The notes: generated by a model not told the origin, from the sequence alone. 64,000 nt of DNA from Darksidea phi (GCA_030770425.1 JASJFT010000016.1:248001-312000); one strand, 5' to 3'; shown: positions 21,538 through 33,031, numbered from the stretch's first letter. Translations and numbers: made by a program.

Positions 21538-22651
21538 CTTCCCCGTCCTCGATCTCGTTAACTAGACCTTCTCTCCACCCCGTAACCTGTACTTCCTAAC
21601 ACCGCCCCGCCTCTAACTCGCCCTACTAATCTACGACTTTATCGAGCGCGCCGGCTAGCCCTACCTTAACTTATAGATCGCCCTCAGCTAAAATAGATGT
21701 CGTTTACGCTATATACTTATACACGTCGTCGCTAGCTGGGACGCCCTATAAGCCGACGCCGCATCGCTCGATACCGCGCTCGCCGCTACCCACTAGGAAC
21801 TCGGCGTCGTAGACTAGATCCACAACAACCTGCTGGTGACGTAGGTATATACGAAGAAGCTATAGATAATCGAGAACATCGTACTGCTAGGCTTTAAGCA
21901 GGATATTTATCTCCCTAATAAGATAGCGCCTATGTATTACTTTCTCGGCTATACGGCAGGGAAGCGTACGGATGTACTGGCAAGGTGTGTAGGGCATACG
22001 ACGTCGCGACATTCTGCGGTGGTGCAGGAGGGGAATGTGGCGGAGGGGTTGGAGTTGGATGATACAAGGACGTTTTTGGAGGCGGAGTATAGTATAGCCA
22101 AGGGCGTGGGGGTATTTGCTAGGGCGTTGCATGCGTTTTATACGCTTTTACTTTATTACGGGATATTGCCTGTACCGAAGCGCCCGTTTATTCCCGAGGA
22201 GTTGAGGTATAAGTTGAGGATGAAGCCCTTCCTTACGCTGTAGCCGGCGGAAGTTCCGCCCTTTGCGGCCTTTTGCGCGGCGTTGCAGCCATATGGGTCC
22301 CATACCGCTCCGATTCCCGCACCGGACACCGACCTACGAGATGCGAACTCATCACTTTGGACGAACATCGATGCAAGGCTCAAAGGTGCAAAGGAGGCGT
22401 TTCTAGAAGTCAAGAGGTGTGGGGCGAGGAAGTGTCGGGCTTAGGGTGTGAAGGAGGCGTGGGGGAGCGAGTTACAGGGGTTGTTGGCGGGCTGTGTTGC
22501 TTTGAGGGTTGCAGTGGTGGGGGTTAGGGGTGCTGTGAAGGACAGGTTTGGGGAGGAGAGGTTAGGCATTCAGGTGGAGATTCCAATAGCGGGGACGGGG
22601 AAGAGGTATGCGGAGGGGTGGGTTGTGGGGAGGGTTAGGGGGAAGGAGTAG
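21515..22651 (+). pseudogene. RIP-type decayed 379-codon reading frame
   Basis: One frame runs from an ATG at 21515 to TAG at 22651 with about 12 internal stops, all TAG or TAA and none TGA. Between stops the text is protein-like (LALLIYDFIERAG, MYYFLGYTAGKRTDVLARC, RPFIPEELRYKLRMKPFL). The stops fit CAG/CAA to TAG/TAA, or TGG to TAG, which are C-to-T changes at CpA on one strand or the other. CpA and TpG are scarce and TpA common in 21540-21930. Ten stops fall before 21930 and only two after, so damage is uneven. The parent protein is not recognised. It is presumably a dead copy of a gene with a paralogue elsewhere. Confidence 0.6.
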
Positions 22652-23436
22652 GGTGGTTGTGTAGGGGGTGGGAAGGAGGTAGAGGGATGGGGGGTTGGTG
22701 ATGGGGGGATAGACGATTTGTTTGTATCGAGATAGGTTTATGTGACTTGCGATGGTTACTGCGCATAGGGATACTTCAAGAAGCCACTGGAGCCCTTTTT
22801 GGCAGAATCCACTCGATGGAACGGCCTTGTGGCGCGGTTGTCGTTCGGGTTCTAACCGCGCGCGAAGCACGCAATGCATTGGCTTGTCCTCACAGCCACC
22901 GTCAACCTTGGCCTATCGGGTTCAGAAGATTGCGACAACCTGTAACCCGAGGCTGGCATCTATGCGGATGCCTGTTTGCAACTGCAGCACGGTCCGTGCC
23001 GTCTCCCCAACCCTAGCTCTTCGTCCGGAGGAACGGCTGCGCCGCAAACAGGGGTTCGTCAGTGCGAACATCTCTCCTCCATAGAATTCTCATTCCTTCA
23101 GAAATCTGTCGGGTGACCATGTGGCGAGCTGCTTGGTCCCGTTTGTTGATTTGCAGAAGAGCAGAGGGTCTGCTGCGCCATCTTGGCACGAGCGTTGCAA
23201 TGCTGTAGAACAGCCTCACGAAGCTCTCTTCAGCGTCTCTCTGCTCAGTATATATCGTTCATGGAGCACTAACTTTCCATTCTCTGGAAGGTGAAAACTT
23301 ATTGCGCTCATGCTCGAGACTCTCCGATGACCTGACGATAGTCATTCCTATTGCGAGAGTGTTAAACCGTCCTGTCTTGGTCTTATCATCCCTACACCGG
23401 CCGAACGCTGCGCGTTAGGCAGCCGTACACAACACA
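22652..23436. other. Intergenic, no gene seen
   Basis: Short frames exist, but none has a domain or splice partner. The first ~90 bp are very G-rich. Confidence 0.5.
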
Positions 23437-24349
23437 ATGTGTACTGCAGGTTCAATACGTTGGCTGCCAGCAAAGGCCGACATACCTCCGCGATACTCGA
23501 CCGATCTAGAAGGTATCGAGTATGGGTGCTTCAATCATCCAGTCCTCGTCCTTTCTGTGAGTCCAAGCAAAGACCAGGCCATCATCTTAATAGTTTGTCA
23601 ACCTCATCAAAACTCCACGATAGTCGCTGATAAGACTCCAGATCACTTCCTTCGGTGGAATGGACCTTGCTGAGAGACACCCCAAACGTGGACATCCCTC
23701 AAACATTCGCATCCGATCAGAATATATTCCAATCCATCCCAGCAAGGTCCATCCAGATAATGGCTCTCTGATCTATCTGTCGAAGCGCAGCCGACTTTCA
23801 AAGAAAAGTTATCTGCATACCACACCACAGCGTACCGTCAAGACGGCCGTGCTTCGACCAGCACGAGATCCCACATGCAGACTCAAGAGAAAGTCGCTGA
23901 AAGAGGTCACCGAGTTCATTGGCTTTAAAGCACCTTGGGGAGCACTCAATTCTATCCCTCAGCCCGCCGACATTCTACCCCCAGTGCTCGGTCCAATCCC
24001 TCAGCCTGCCTGCAGACTGCCGCCAGCACGCCCTGCCCTCCCAGAGCCTCTCCGATACGTATCTGCTCCACCGAGCAACGCATGGCATGCCGATTACTCT
24101 ACGTATGCACAGCGCTCTTGTTATATATCTCAACCTGATCGAAACACTTTCTACTTTGGTGAGCGCTCGCCACTACTCCCTCCAAACGATGGTGTTGGAG
24201 CCTCCCTGCCGAGGGAAGAGCCTCCCTGGTACTGGAAGGGTATCGTAGTCGCTCTAGTCTGCATCCCTGCAGCGGTATGCTTGTATCGCTCTGGAATACT
24301 CGGCTCGATCTGGGGTGCTCTGAGGGCGGGGTTGGGATTGGAAGGGTAG
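23437..24349 (+). CDS. Unknown protein with a C-terminal membrane anchor
   Basis: Two exons (23437-23592, 23642-24349) give 287 residues. The 49-nt intron (GTTTGT..CTCCAG) joins the two frames so that IPPRYSTDLEGIEYGCFNHP..LVLS in exon 1 runs into ITSFGGMDLAERHPKRGHPS in exon 2. This order, with a following YIPIHP and a conserved SY..H....V stretch, is familiar from an uncharacterised fungal family (from memory). A Pro-rich middle (about 150-190) leads to one hydrophobic segment near the C-terminus (GIVVALVCIPAAVCLY), which suggests a tail anchor. No catalytic motif is seen. Function unknown. Confidence 0.65.
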
Positions 24350-25888
24350 TGGATGCGGATTTACAGCCGTGTTTTCGGGCAGAATGTCCGTCTAAAGGAT
24401 CATTCTACTTTTTAGCGACGAGAGTTTTTCAGTGGAATTCAGGTTCGTCTATAGCGTCGTTGCAGCAAGGGACAAGGCTGTATAAAGCAACAGGTGCTAG
24501 ATTAGGGATTATTAGGGTAGAGACTGCAGCAGTGGGTATGCGCAAAGCTAGGCGTATGGTTCCTACGATGAGGTGACAGCGTATTTGGTTTGGATTTGTA
24601 TAGTGGGAGTCTTTTTGTAAAGTCTGCACGAAACACAGTAGGAGTTTGTACACAGTAGAGGTGCTATACCCACACCTTATACACGATAATAGAGCTGTAG
24701 AGCTGCACACAGTACGACGAGGTGATGTTTCAAATATTGAACATTGAGGCGATTAGGAGACCAACAGCGGTAGCGATAAGTTAGCGCACCTACATTACCG
24801 CCCATAGTATAAAAATTACCTACGATAATACCAGTATCCTACTTACATCTATCTCTTATTCTTAGCCAACTTCCTTATATCTATCTCTTATCCTTGGCCA
24901 GCTTCCTCATATCTATCTCTTATCCTCAGCTAGCTTCCTTATACTAACACCTACTAACTATATATCTTTACTAATAATTGTTCGCCTAGTCCTTTAGTAG
25001 AACTATAAACTAGAGTATAATAGGCTATTCGAGTACAACGCTCTAAATCTTTAAATATCGTGGCGGATCATCCCTAGTACTACAGGCGAGAGGTACTGTT
25101 AACAGGACTCCTTAATTATAATAACTATTAGTATAAAACTAACTATACGGTGGATATATTTGTGGGAACGAGCGGTAATAGGATCCTTATATAACTATTA
25201 GTAGTGGCCTATAATATATTCCTATCCGAGGACCTATATAACAAGGATAGGCGTTTTATTAAGAGGTAGTTGTATCATCTATATAGGCTAGAGGAGAAGC
25301 TTATATAGGGAGGATAGTTGATGGCGTACGAGCTAACGTTCTTAAAGGGATACTAGAATAGGTACCTAATATAGACGATAGAGCTGGTGTCTATAGTATA
25401 TATAATACAAATAATAGCGTAGGAGCGGAAGACTATAAAGATACCTAGCTAAGGAAAGTAGGAAGTCCGGCGTTGTCGGCGCGTTTAACTGTCTGTTACG
25501 TGAGATATCGAAATATTAAAATACAATAAGGTAATTAGAATCACGAAAAACACAGCCAGCCCAGGAGCCAACGTGACTTCACGCCGGGTAGTAGCCCAAG
25601 CTCCTAGGGGAGGGGGAGGTGACAGCATATAGACTTCGTTGACTAGTTGGAGCAATTAGGGACTTCGTTGATGCCCACGATAGAGGGTTTGGCCCATTTC
25701 TACCTCTGCACCCTGACGTAGGGTCACGCACAATGACTCTCATTGGGGAAATCTAAGTACGTCTTTGCCCATCTTAATTCGTAACTCGTATCTAGATTGA
25801 CGTCAGGGCTCTATAGACGAATCAGACCAAACTCCCCCGTGGTTTACTATGCGGAAATTGGATTGTTTCTCCTGTTGGTTCAGGCGAC
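24350..25888. other. TA-rich, RIP-like noncoding tract
   Basis: Roughly 24720-25500 is rich in TpA and poor in CpA and TpG, with stops in all frames. This is the composition left by repeat-induced point mutation on an old repeat. The original element cannot be named. A tandem repeat within it is listed separately. The segment from 25500 to the oxidoreductase stop has normal composition. Confidence 0.5.
24847..24942. repeat. Three tandem copies of a 32-bp unit
   Basis: Three consecutive 32-bp copies begin ATCTATCTCTTAT and end in CTTCCT(T/C)AT. They differ at a few positions, mostly C/T and G/A. The differences fit RIP-type or ordinary transitions after duplication. No coding or regulatory role is apparent. 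Confidence 0.8.
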
Positions 25889-27070
25889 CTACGCCCAGGG
25901 CTCCACAACGAGCTTCTTTCCGCTTACGCCTTTGAAGACCCTCTCAATACCCTGCGCAACATTTTCCAGTCCGCCTATCCGCTCAGGCGGCACACCCTTA
26001 ATAACACCGCTTTTGATGCCTTCTTCAAGGAACCCGCCACGCGCAAGAAGCCACCTTCTCCACTCGGCGTTCTCGGGAGAATGTGTAGAAAACCGATGCA
26101 TCCTTGCCGTCACACCCTCCGGTAAAGTCGGCATTCCCGGCATCGTTGGCGGTAACAGTAGCAAAATGTCCGCTTTCGTAACCTCTCCTCCCTCCGGCGC
26201 CAGAATCTGGAGAATAGTTGTCAAGCTCTGTGGAAGAGAGACAGTATCGAACCAATAATCGATAGGAAAGAGATTGCGAATGCTCTCCACCGTGCCAGGA
26301 TTGCCATGATCGAAGACGTAGTCTGCGCCGAGGGCCTTGAGGAGCTCGAAATTATGAGGTGAACACGTGCTGATGACGGTGTAGCCGGCTGCTTTGGCGT
26401 AGGAGATAGAGAGCGATCCCATAGCCGAAGAGCCGGCCCAGATCAGAATCTTCTTACCTTGCTCAGTGGAAGGGAGAGATGAAGCGGGGAGGGACGGACG
26501 GTGCATGTTCAGTGTTGTACTACTAAAGAGAGCGGCGGGGGGTGTGTAAGAGCCTAGGGTCGTGGCTTTTACAAAGTCAGTTTCACCAATCTGGGTGCGG
26601 GATTGTCAGCAATGTGTTGCTTGCGGGCAAGACGGTGATAAGACTTACCACGACAATCTCAGACTCGTCTACCAGGGCAAAGCGCTGGTGACCCCCATAC
26701 TTCGCCTTCTTGTGAACGAATATCTTAGTTCCACACACCACACGATCGCCGATTGTGACTTTGTCGACACCAGCACCAAGAGCCTCCACTGTTCCCGAGA
26801 CTGGGCTTCCAAGCACACCCGGATAATCGATCTTGAGTACCGCTAATTTAGCTACTTTGGCATCGGCGGGCTGAATGGCAGCAGCATGCACCTGAACATA
26901 CAGTGTCAATCTTCACCTCTCACCAAGTTCTTCACTCTCAACTGTTGTTTGGGCAAGGTCGGGTTGCATACCTTGATCAGTACTTCCCTTTCCCCAGGTT
27001 GTTCAATTTCCGCATCGCGGACCACAAAGGTACCCTTCTCCGACTCCAAAAAAGCTGCTCTATTAGCCAT
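25889..27070 (-). CDS. MDR-family oxidoreductase (zinc-independent alcohol dehydrogenase/enoyl reductase type)
   Basis: Three exons (26972-27070, 26649-26891, 25889-26590) with introns of 80 and 58 nt give 347 residues. The N-terminal GroES-like domain has the family pattern VLIKV.AAAIQPADAK, then GVLGSPVSGTVEALG and GDRVV. The Rossmann domain has ILIWAGSSAMGSLSISYAKA, the NAD(P)H-binding fingerprint of this family. The catalytic-zinc residues of classical alcohol dehydrogenases are not evident, so a quinone-oxidoreductase or trans-enoyl-reductase-like role is likelier. Such proteins (ToxD type) occur in and outside secondary-metabolite clusters. No polyketide synthase is in the window, so a cluster role is not supported. 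Confidence 0.9.
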
Positions 27071-27572
27071 AGTGTAAGACGCCGTCGTGGATTGCAATGG
27101 GTGTCTCGCTTTTCAATGCGCTTGAGCACCAGGGAAGACTCCGTGTGACGTCTGCATTCATACGAGCCATGAGGCGAGAGAGGGGTGGCTTATTCCATAT
27201 GTCAGCGGCGCTAAACTGTATACAACTCCCTCCCTGAACGGGCGGTTCTCCCGAGGTGCACGGATGTACGAGCTATGCCGTTTTCCTGCATGTCGCTCCC
27301 TCAAGTCCGTCCCAATCCGCCCCAATCAGGCAGACTGGTTCCTGTGTCGCCATTGAAGGGCATGTCTCACAATAGGAGATGTGCCTCCCCCAAGGCGTCC
27401 CGCTCAGCCTCGTTTGTGGTCTCAACACCGCGTTGTCGCCCCTCAATGTAGTTTAAAGGCACCGTGTCCTGCAACATGTTTGCTCTTAGTATCAGTTCTC
27501 CAGTCCTGCCGCCGTTCGAAATAGTGAAACTACGGCCACGAAAATACACACGTAACACACCGGAGACTTCAA
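27071..27572. other. Divergent intergenic region, no gene seen
   Basis: This is the shared upstream region of the minus-strand oxidoreductase and the plus-strand membrane protein. No further feature is supported. Confidence 0.5.
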
Positions 27573-28247
27573 ATGCAAAAAATGCAGCCAAACCACCAAA
27601 CCTCGATCCAGCCCGACGTCCCGCTAGCCCCATCATCGACTTTATCACCATTCCCCACTTCGTTGCCCCCGCGTACGCAACCCGCTGCGCGCGGTAGTAG
27701 CTGGAAAGATCGCAACTGTCCGGGCATGCGCGGCTTCTGGGGGTTTAGCTTGAACTCCTACAATTTGTTTGTATCGGATAAAGCCGTCCTCGCCCGGCGC
27801 ATCTGCATGATTGCCATACTCGGATGTCGCACGGCTATCTCTGTTATCGGCATACTCTACAACGTCTCTACTCTGCACATTGCCGGCCTTGTCCTAGGCA
27901 TCATTTTCTCCATCCTTGGGTTTCTATTTGTGGGATGGTGTTTGGCTAAGATTGGGGATGCGGAGGGAGTAAGAGTGGTTTTCGGTAGGAGAGTGGTACG
28001 TTGCTTCTTGCCCTTGTATTTATTAGTTCGGAACGCAATCGAAAGTTTTGCTAAAATTTTACAGGGGCGGTGGCATTTGGACGTATTCTTGCTCGTCATC
28101 GCAGTCATGCACGTCGGCATTCTCATCGGCGCTTTCTTCGGGATGGATGGAGGTGAGCTACCAGCGGTGTGGATTTTGCTTTGGTTTGTCATCTTCGCGG
28201 CCGCTTGGCTTACAACCTGGCAGCCTGAGCCTGAGAGTGTTGTGTGA
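27573..28247 (+). CDS. Four-helix membrane protein of unknown function
   Basis: The gene encodes 201 residues if a 69-nt intron (27996-28064, GTACGT..GCTAAAAT..TTACAG) is removed, or 224 if it is retained, because it is in frame with no stop. After a Pro/Ser-rich N-terminus come helices around ARRICMIAILGCRTAISVI, HIAGLVLGIIFSILGFLFVG, LDVFLLVIAVMHVGILIGAF and VWILLWFVIFAAAWLTT. Splicing joins FGRRV to GRWHLDVF, which reads more like a membrane protein than the retained version. The start at 27573 is the first ATG in frame. No family is named. It may be a plasma or organelle membrane protein. Confidence 0.65.
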   Translation: MQKMQPNHQTSIQPDVPLAPSSTLSPFPTSLPPRTQPAARGSSWKDRNCPGMRGFWGFSLNSYNLFVSDKAVLARRICMIAILGCRTAISVIGILYNVSTLHIAGLVLGIIFSILGFLFVGWCLAKIGDAEGVRVVFGRRVVRCFLPLYLLVRNAIESFAKILQGRWHLDVFLLVIAVMHVGILIGAFFGMDGGELPAVWILLWFVIFAAAWLTTWQPEPESVV

Positions 28248-30788
28248 TGAGCTTGCGGAGAACGTGTTATAGGACAGAACGTGAGATGCGCTCGAAATCA
28301 TGAAGACTTTGCAACCCGCAAAGACGTGTGTCGGGGTCGTTCGAGTTGGGTGGAGCAAATACTGGTAGTTCTGATATCTGGATTGAAATCCTATGCAGAG
28401 AAAGAGTGATGTTCGTTTAGCTTACATATTCCTTTAATCTACATATTCATGGCTAAACACTCAATAGCCTTCACTATCTGACATAGCGTAGTGGAAGCGA
28501 CAGTTTTCAAGAATGATCAATCTCAAGCTTGCTATCTATCCTTTTTCGTTTGAGTGTCGCGGTAGTCTCAGATATTCATACCCTTATCGGCGTAACCCTC
28601 ACCCGCAAGTGCTTTGACCCCTACACCTTTACATTCCAAAGAAATCTCAAGTACGTATACGATCTAACAGGGAAAAGGAGACCGGACTTTGCAGAGATAT
28701 AAGCAGGTGCGGAGTAGATTCAGCGATGACATCGCACTACAAGGTGATAGAGGGGATGAAGCATGTATGCTGAGACGTAGGCATGAGTTCGACAACCATA
28801 AGTGTCCCTATGTTCTCGCCCACATCAGTTTGGGAATAAAATTGTGCCAAGATGGCGTCTACTCGCGTACCAAAAATGCAAAGCGCCTTCGTCCAAACTG
28901 TCTACGCCTAATCTCTCGAAATGATAAATATCACCGTCTCCAAAGCTATCCTAGGTAGTTCCGTCATTAATTTCATATGCCACCATTATCTACTGTGCCC
29001 GAGAGGTCTGCAACGGAAGCCAAAAGTACCCCTACATCGTCCCTCCTCTTCCAGGTTCCAGCAGAATAGGAAGAATAGCGGCCTTGGGCGACGACCCACC
29101 TTTTTTCATCTCGATCAACCAGTACTATTTGACGCCACTATCCATAGCCGCGACAACCCCGATGATATTATCCCTCATGGTCTACCCGGTTGGTTCACAC
29201 CCCGATCCCAGAAATTAATCAAAGATGCCTGGCATAATGGCAATTATGCAGAGTACACCCGCATGCCTCTCCGTTATTGCCCTAAGTCAAACTTAAACCA
29301 CCCTAATAACCCTTTCAGAAAACTTCCCAGGCTAGGTTAAGACAGGCGAAATAACTTCAAATGTCGAAAGCGAGATTGCCTCTCTCAAGGCAGCGGCGGA
29401 CAACATTGTTGACGCCGTTTCTAAAATGTCACCCTGAAGCCGCCGAGTCAATTTTAAAGAACCGCGTTGGTGCACCGTGGCGATTCTGGGCGCATCAGTT
29501 TAATAGGTCGGCTTAGAGAAGATGTCCCAATCCTTATTGCTCGCCTCATGCATCGAGATTTGTTTGTGAAGTGAAAGTGGATGTACAGCAAGATGAAGTA
29601 GTGACTTTGATTAAAATGATAGAAATGAGCCCCTTGAAATCTAGGGAGTAGGGTGGTACGAAAGTATTGGGAGATTTGAGTATGGCGCATGGAAGTCGTT
29701 TGATATTGTGAGTGCACATGCAAGATCGACCAAACGTGGCGGTCGTTATGAAGCCAGCAGCAAGGTAATTGATTTAAGCCTCTTCCTTTCGGCGTTTTTG
29801 GGAAGACATGGAAATACAAGGTCGCTTCGTAGATATATCCATCTTAATCATTTACTGGGGTGATTCGTCGACGGATCGACGCAAAGCGATGTCGTGTATC
29901 CGTACTCTCACGAGGATCACTATGACACGGACGTTGCGAAGGGTGAGCGCATGCTACGCTGGATGCGATGCAAGAAGAAACAAGCGGTGGCGAATAGCTG
30001 AATGGGGAAGCGGAACAAGTCTTAAAAGCAGGTCTCGGAGTCCCGGCAAAGACAAAGCTAACTGTTGTAGGTGCTTTGCTCCCGGGAGGTCATGGGGAGA
30101 TTGACAGCAGTGGCTTGGCGTAATACGGAGAGTATTGCGAGAAGATGTGTACGGAAACGCATCTACTTCGAGTGCAAAAGGACTACCAGACTGTTTGTTT
30201 CGCTCACTCTCGGCACACCTAGAGAAATCTCCAGATAGATGACACACCATCCTGGTTACAACAGTTGCACTGAATATATTCTGGTTCAAACGACGCAATT
30301 GGATCTTAGCGATCGCGTCAACTGCTTCTGTATTGAAAGAGTAGCGTCTTTTTCTGTATGGTTTAAGAATTTTATAATTTATTATACAGCACTATTGGTT
30401 ACGTGGGGTGTCTAACAAGGTATTGTTTCAACACTGACAGGGACAAGATGATAAGTGTTAGAACTAGGAAGTTGAGGGAGACCCTGGCTGAGCATTTACT
30501 ATAGTATATAGTATAGCGGAGGGTCTTTGATTTTATTATTATGGACCTCTATATTGATTACTACTCGAATCTACCTATACAAATATCTACCCCTCGAAGA
30601 GCTCTTGTGCAAGTCACGCCCAGCAAAGGAACACCACTACAATTCGATATCAGTGTCGCGAATCCAAGCGGTAACTACTTGATAATGTGGGACGCAATAT
30701 TCACCTTACAACATTAAACTTGGCAAGAGAAATACTACGCATTGGGTTGAATATCAGTATAGCTGACAACGGCCCCTCAGGTCGCAGA
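28248..30788. other. 2.5 kb without a supported gene
   Basis: Frames around 28921-29340 are readable in two phases and may be a decayed or multi-exon gene, but I could not find a consistent exon chain or a family. The part 30300-30560 is AT-rich. No RNA gene or repeat was recognised. Confidence 0.4.
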
Positions 30789-31193
30789 TCAGGAGTTTTG
30801 CACCCACCTCCCAACCACCGCGCCCATATTCACTCTCCCCGTAACGACGAACCCGCGCTGCACGATTGTATCCGCTTTGTGCTTCTCCGCATCAGAGTAT
30901 GCGTTGGAAATACCAGCGGCTTTCATAGCGACGAGCTCATCCTCCATACGCTCTACATCGAAGATCTCAGCCCAGGTTGGGGTTGGAGCAGGGTTAAGCT
31001 CGATATTAGCAAACGGGTCGTTGGTTCTCGGCTTAGGAGTGGAGGCGACCCTAGCCCATGACATGGGCGTAGATGAAAGACTGGTCTTCGGTTGCTTGGA
31101 AGCGGATACTGGAACCGCTTCATCAATAGCCAAGCGGGTGCGAAGCGATGCGCACGAGGAGGCTCTGAAGGTTTTATCGTTCTGGGATGCCAT
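30789..31193 (-). CDS. Possible small unknown protein
   Basis: A frame from the ATG at 31193 encodes 134 residues with protein-like composition. A Ser/Thr/Pro-rich first half (KPRTNDPFANIELNPAPTP) is followed by an acidic helical segment (WAEIFDVERMEDELVAMK) and a hydrophobic end. The region lacks other features, but no family is recognised and no intron is needed. An in-frame extension upstream to 31358 lacks a good ATG. It could be a chance frame. Confidence 0.4.
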   Translation of the reverse strand: MASQNDKTFRASSCASLRTRLAIDEAVPVSASKQPKTSLSSTPMSWARVASTPKPRTNDPFANIELNPAPTPTWAEIFDVERMEDELVAMKAAGISNAYSDAEKHKADTIVQRGFVVTGRVNMGAVVGRWVQNS

Positions 31194-31585
31194 TCTCATC
31201 CCTGCTGTAATGTTAACGCTCGGTTGGAGCGTGCTGATCGTGTATTGGTTGTATGGTTGGGAATAATCAGCTAATGGATACCAGTCTGGTGCCGTGCAAT
31301 GGGCGGATGCGAGAAATGTCGAAGTACTTATGTAGGCACAGTGAAATATGATGGACATTGTGAGGGTTGGTGTACGGGTGTATAATGGTTAGGTACAATG
31401 TGTAGCTGGGTGTTGTGAAACGTTGTGTAAAGATTCTAGCGGGAGGACAGCTTGAGTGTTGTGCAAAGGAGCGAAGCAAGCATCTAATCCTTCGGAAATA
31501 TACATGTACCGTGCGAAGCGAACATACAATGGAAGAAAGGTTTTAAAACAGAAACGAGATTTTGAAAATGTGTGCAGACCACTGC
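31194..31585. other. Intergenic, no gene seen
   Basis: Short frames only. It probably contains the 3' UTR of the AA9 gene and the promoter of the small unknown gene. Confidence 0.5.
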
Positions 31586-32391
31586 TTAGCAAGTGAAGAC
31601 GGTTGGACCTGGCACATTATACTTCTGAGCCTTGTAAGCATCATAAGTAATGCCAGCGTCGGTTGCTTTGTAAGCTCCGGGGAAAGACACCAAATCGCCT
31701 GGGCTGGTGCTCCCACCCCCCATGACCTTGAGTTGATGACAGCTAGGATAGAACTGAGCACCTGGATAGCTGTAAGCTGAGTGCAGGGCAATGATTTCAT
31801 GGCGGACGAGGTAGTATCCGGGTGTGATGCATTTGGGAATGGTGTAAGTGGCGATGCCGCCGGCTTTCATAAGGGGTGTTGCGCCCCACGTGTTGGAGGT
31901 ACCCTTACGCCCCTCTTCCTTGACTTTGAACCACACAGCGTCGGTGTTTGGCATATAGTTGTTGCACCCTGTGGAAGGGCACTGGGCCATGTAGGTGACC
32001 ACGGGCTAGAGGTGGCAACCTCTATCAGCGCAGTCCGAATGATTCAGGCGGTCTGCCTACAGTTACGTACCCCTACATGACTCTCAGGCCACAACGTCCA
32101 GCCTAGCTTAACTTCAGTCCCAGCAGCAACCTCAACATGAAGCGCCGCCGGCTGTGACCCCTTGATCCCCCCTTCTGCATATCCACCACATTGAAGATCG
32201 GAGATGGTGAGATCCTGCACGGGTCCATTGCCCTGTATCGGGCGCGAGATACGATCCACCTTGGGATTCATATAGGGATCCTGATACGGCTGGTAGAATG
32301 TTTCGTTCTTGTCGCCGAAGATGCCCCATGTGACATATCCGTGGGCCGATACAGCGGCGGCGGAGGCGAGGATCGCGAGGAGATACTTCAT
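31586..32391 (-). CDS. AA9 lytic polysaccharide monooxygenase
   Basis: This is a secreted copper enzyme that cleaves cellulose or other beta-glucans oxidatively. Two exons (32071-32391, 31586-32005) with a 65-nt intron give 246 residues. A 16-residue signal (MKYLLAILASAAAVSA) is followed by H17, the amino-terminal copper ligand, as HGYVTWG. H105 in SHVGPV is the second histidine of the brace. GAQFYPSC carries Q191 and the axial Y193, and H182 is the usual nearby His. There is no carbohydrate-binding module or long linker. Substrate and C1/C4 preference cannot be read off. The protein points to a plant-biomass or plant-associated lifestyle. Confidence 0.93.
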
Positions 32392-32614
32392 TGTGCCGTG
32401 GATGTAGAATTGCTTGTGAATAAGAAAAGCGCACGCAAAAGTACGAATGTAATAGGCAAGTTCGGGAACGGACGGAAAAACGAGCGCCGTCTTGCATACT
32501 AATTAGCAAGAAGAGTGTCATGTGCCCACGTCTGTTGTTACGGAGAAACCATTGCAGGTTGGATGAGGCGGGTCGCTGGTTGGTGGTTTTTATAGGCGCA
32601 TATTGTTCCTGATC

Positions 32615-33031
32615 TTATTTCCCCTTCCCAAAGTCCGGCTCTGCAACCCACTGCTCGACACCATTTGGAATGGGCACAACAGCACTCCTCGTAAAGATGT
32701 GCTTTGCGTTAGTCCACTCCAAGCCCTCCAGCAAGCCGCCCTTGACAGCAACGACCTTGGGGTCTCCACCGTCCACAAGGTGTGCATGCAAAATGCGACT
32801 CCCGCACTTGCTGCAGAAGTAGCACTTCTGCCTGCGTCCGCTGTCGCATGTGCGTGTAAAGTGTGCAACATTGGGGTTGTCGGCAACGCTGAAGAAGGGG
32901 AAGATGGCCGATGTGCCGAAGGCGGAGGCGGATTGCTTGCGGCAGTCGATGCAGTGGCAGTGATAGAGGTTGAGCGGGGTAGGAGTGGGGGTGGTGAAGG
33001 TTACCGCACCGCAAGCACAGGCACCGTTCAT
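32615..33031 (-). CDS. GFA-domain (glutathione-dependent formaldehyde-activating-like) protein
   Basis: The single exon encodes 138 residues. Zinc-ligand cysteines follow the GFA pattern: C5-x-C7 in MNGACACGAV, C25-x-C27-x2-C30 in YHCHCIDCRK, and C73-x2-C76 in YFCSKCGSRI. The ATG at 33031 is chosen because the CxC motif starts right after it; the upstream 51 residues in frame look random. Members are often annotated as formaldehyde-activating, but most are uncharacterised. The gene is divergent from CDC37, 162 bp away. Confidence 0.88.
   Translation of the reverse strand: MNGACACGAVTFTTPTPTPLNLYHCHCIDCRKQSASAFGTSAIFPFFSVADNPNVAHFTRTCDSGRRQKCYFCSKCGSRILHAHLVDGGDPKVVAVKGGLLEGLEWTNAKHIFTRSAVVPIPNGVEQWVAEPDFGKGK

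Noticed and set aside
28921..29340. Possible gene in the 2.5 kb gap
   Set aside because: Two phases read partly like protein but no consistent exon chain or family could be found.
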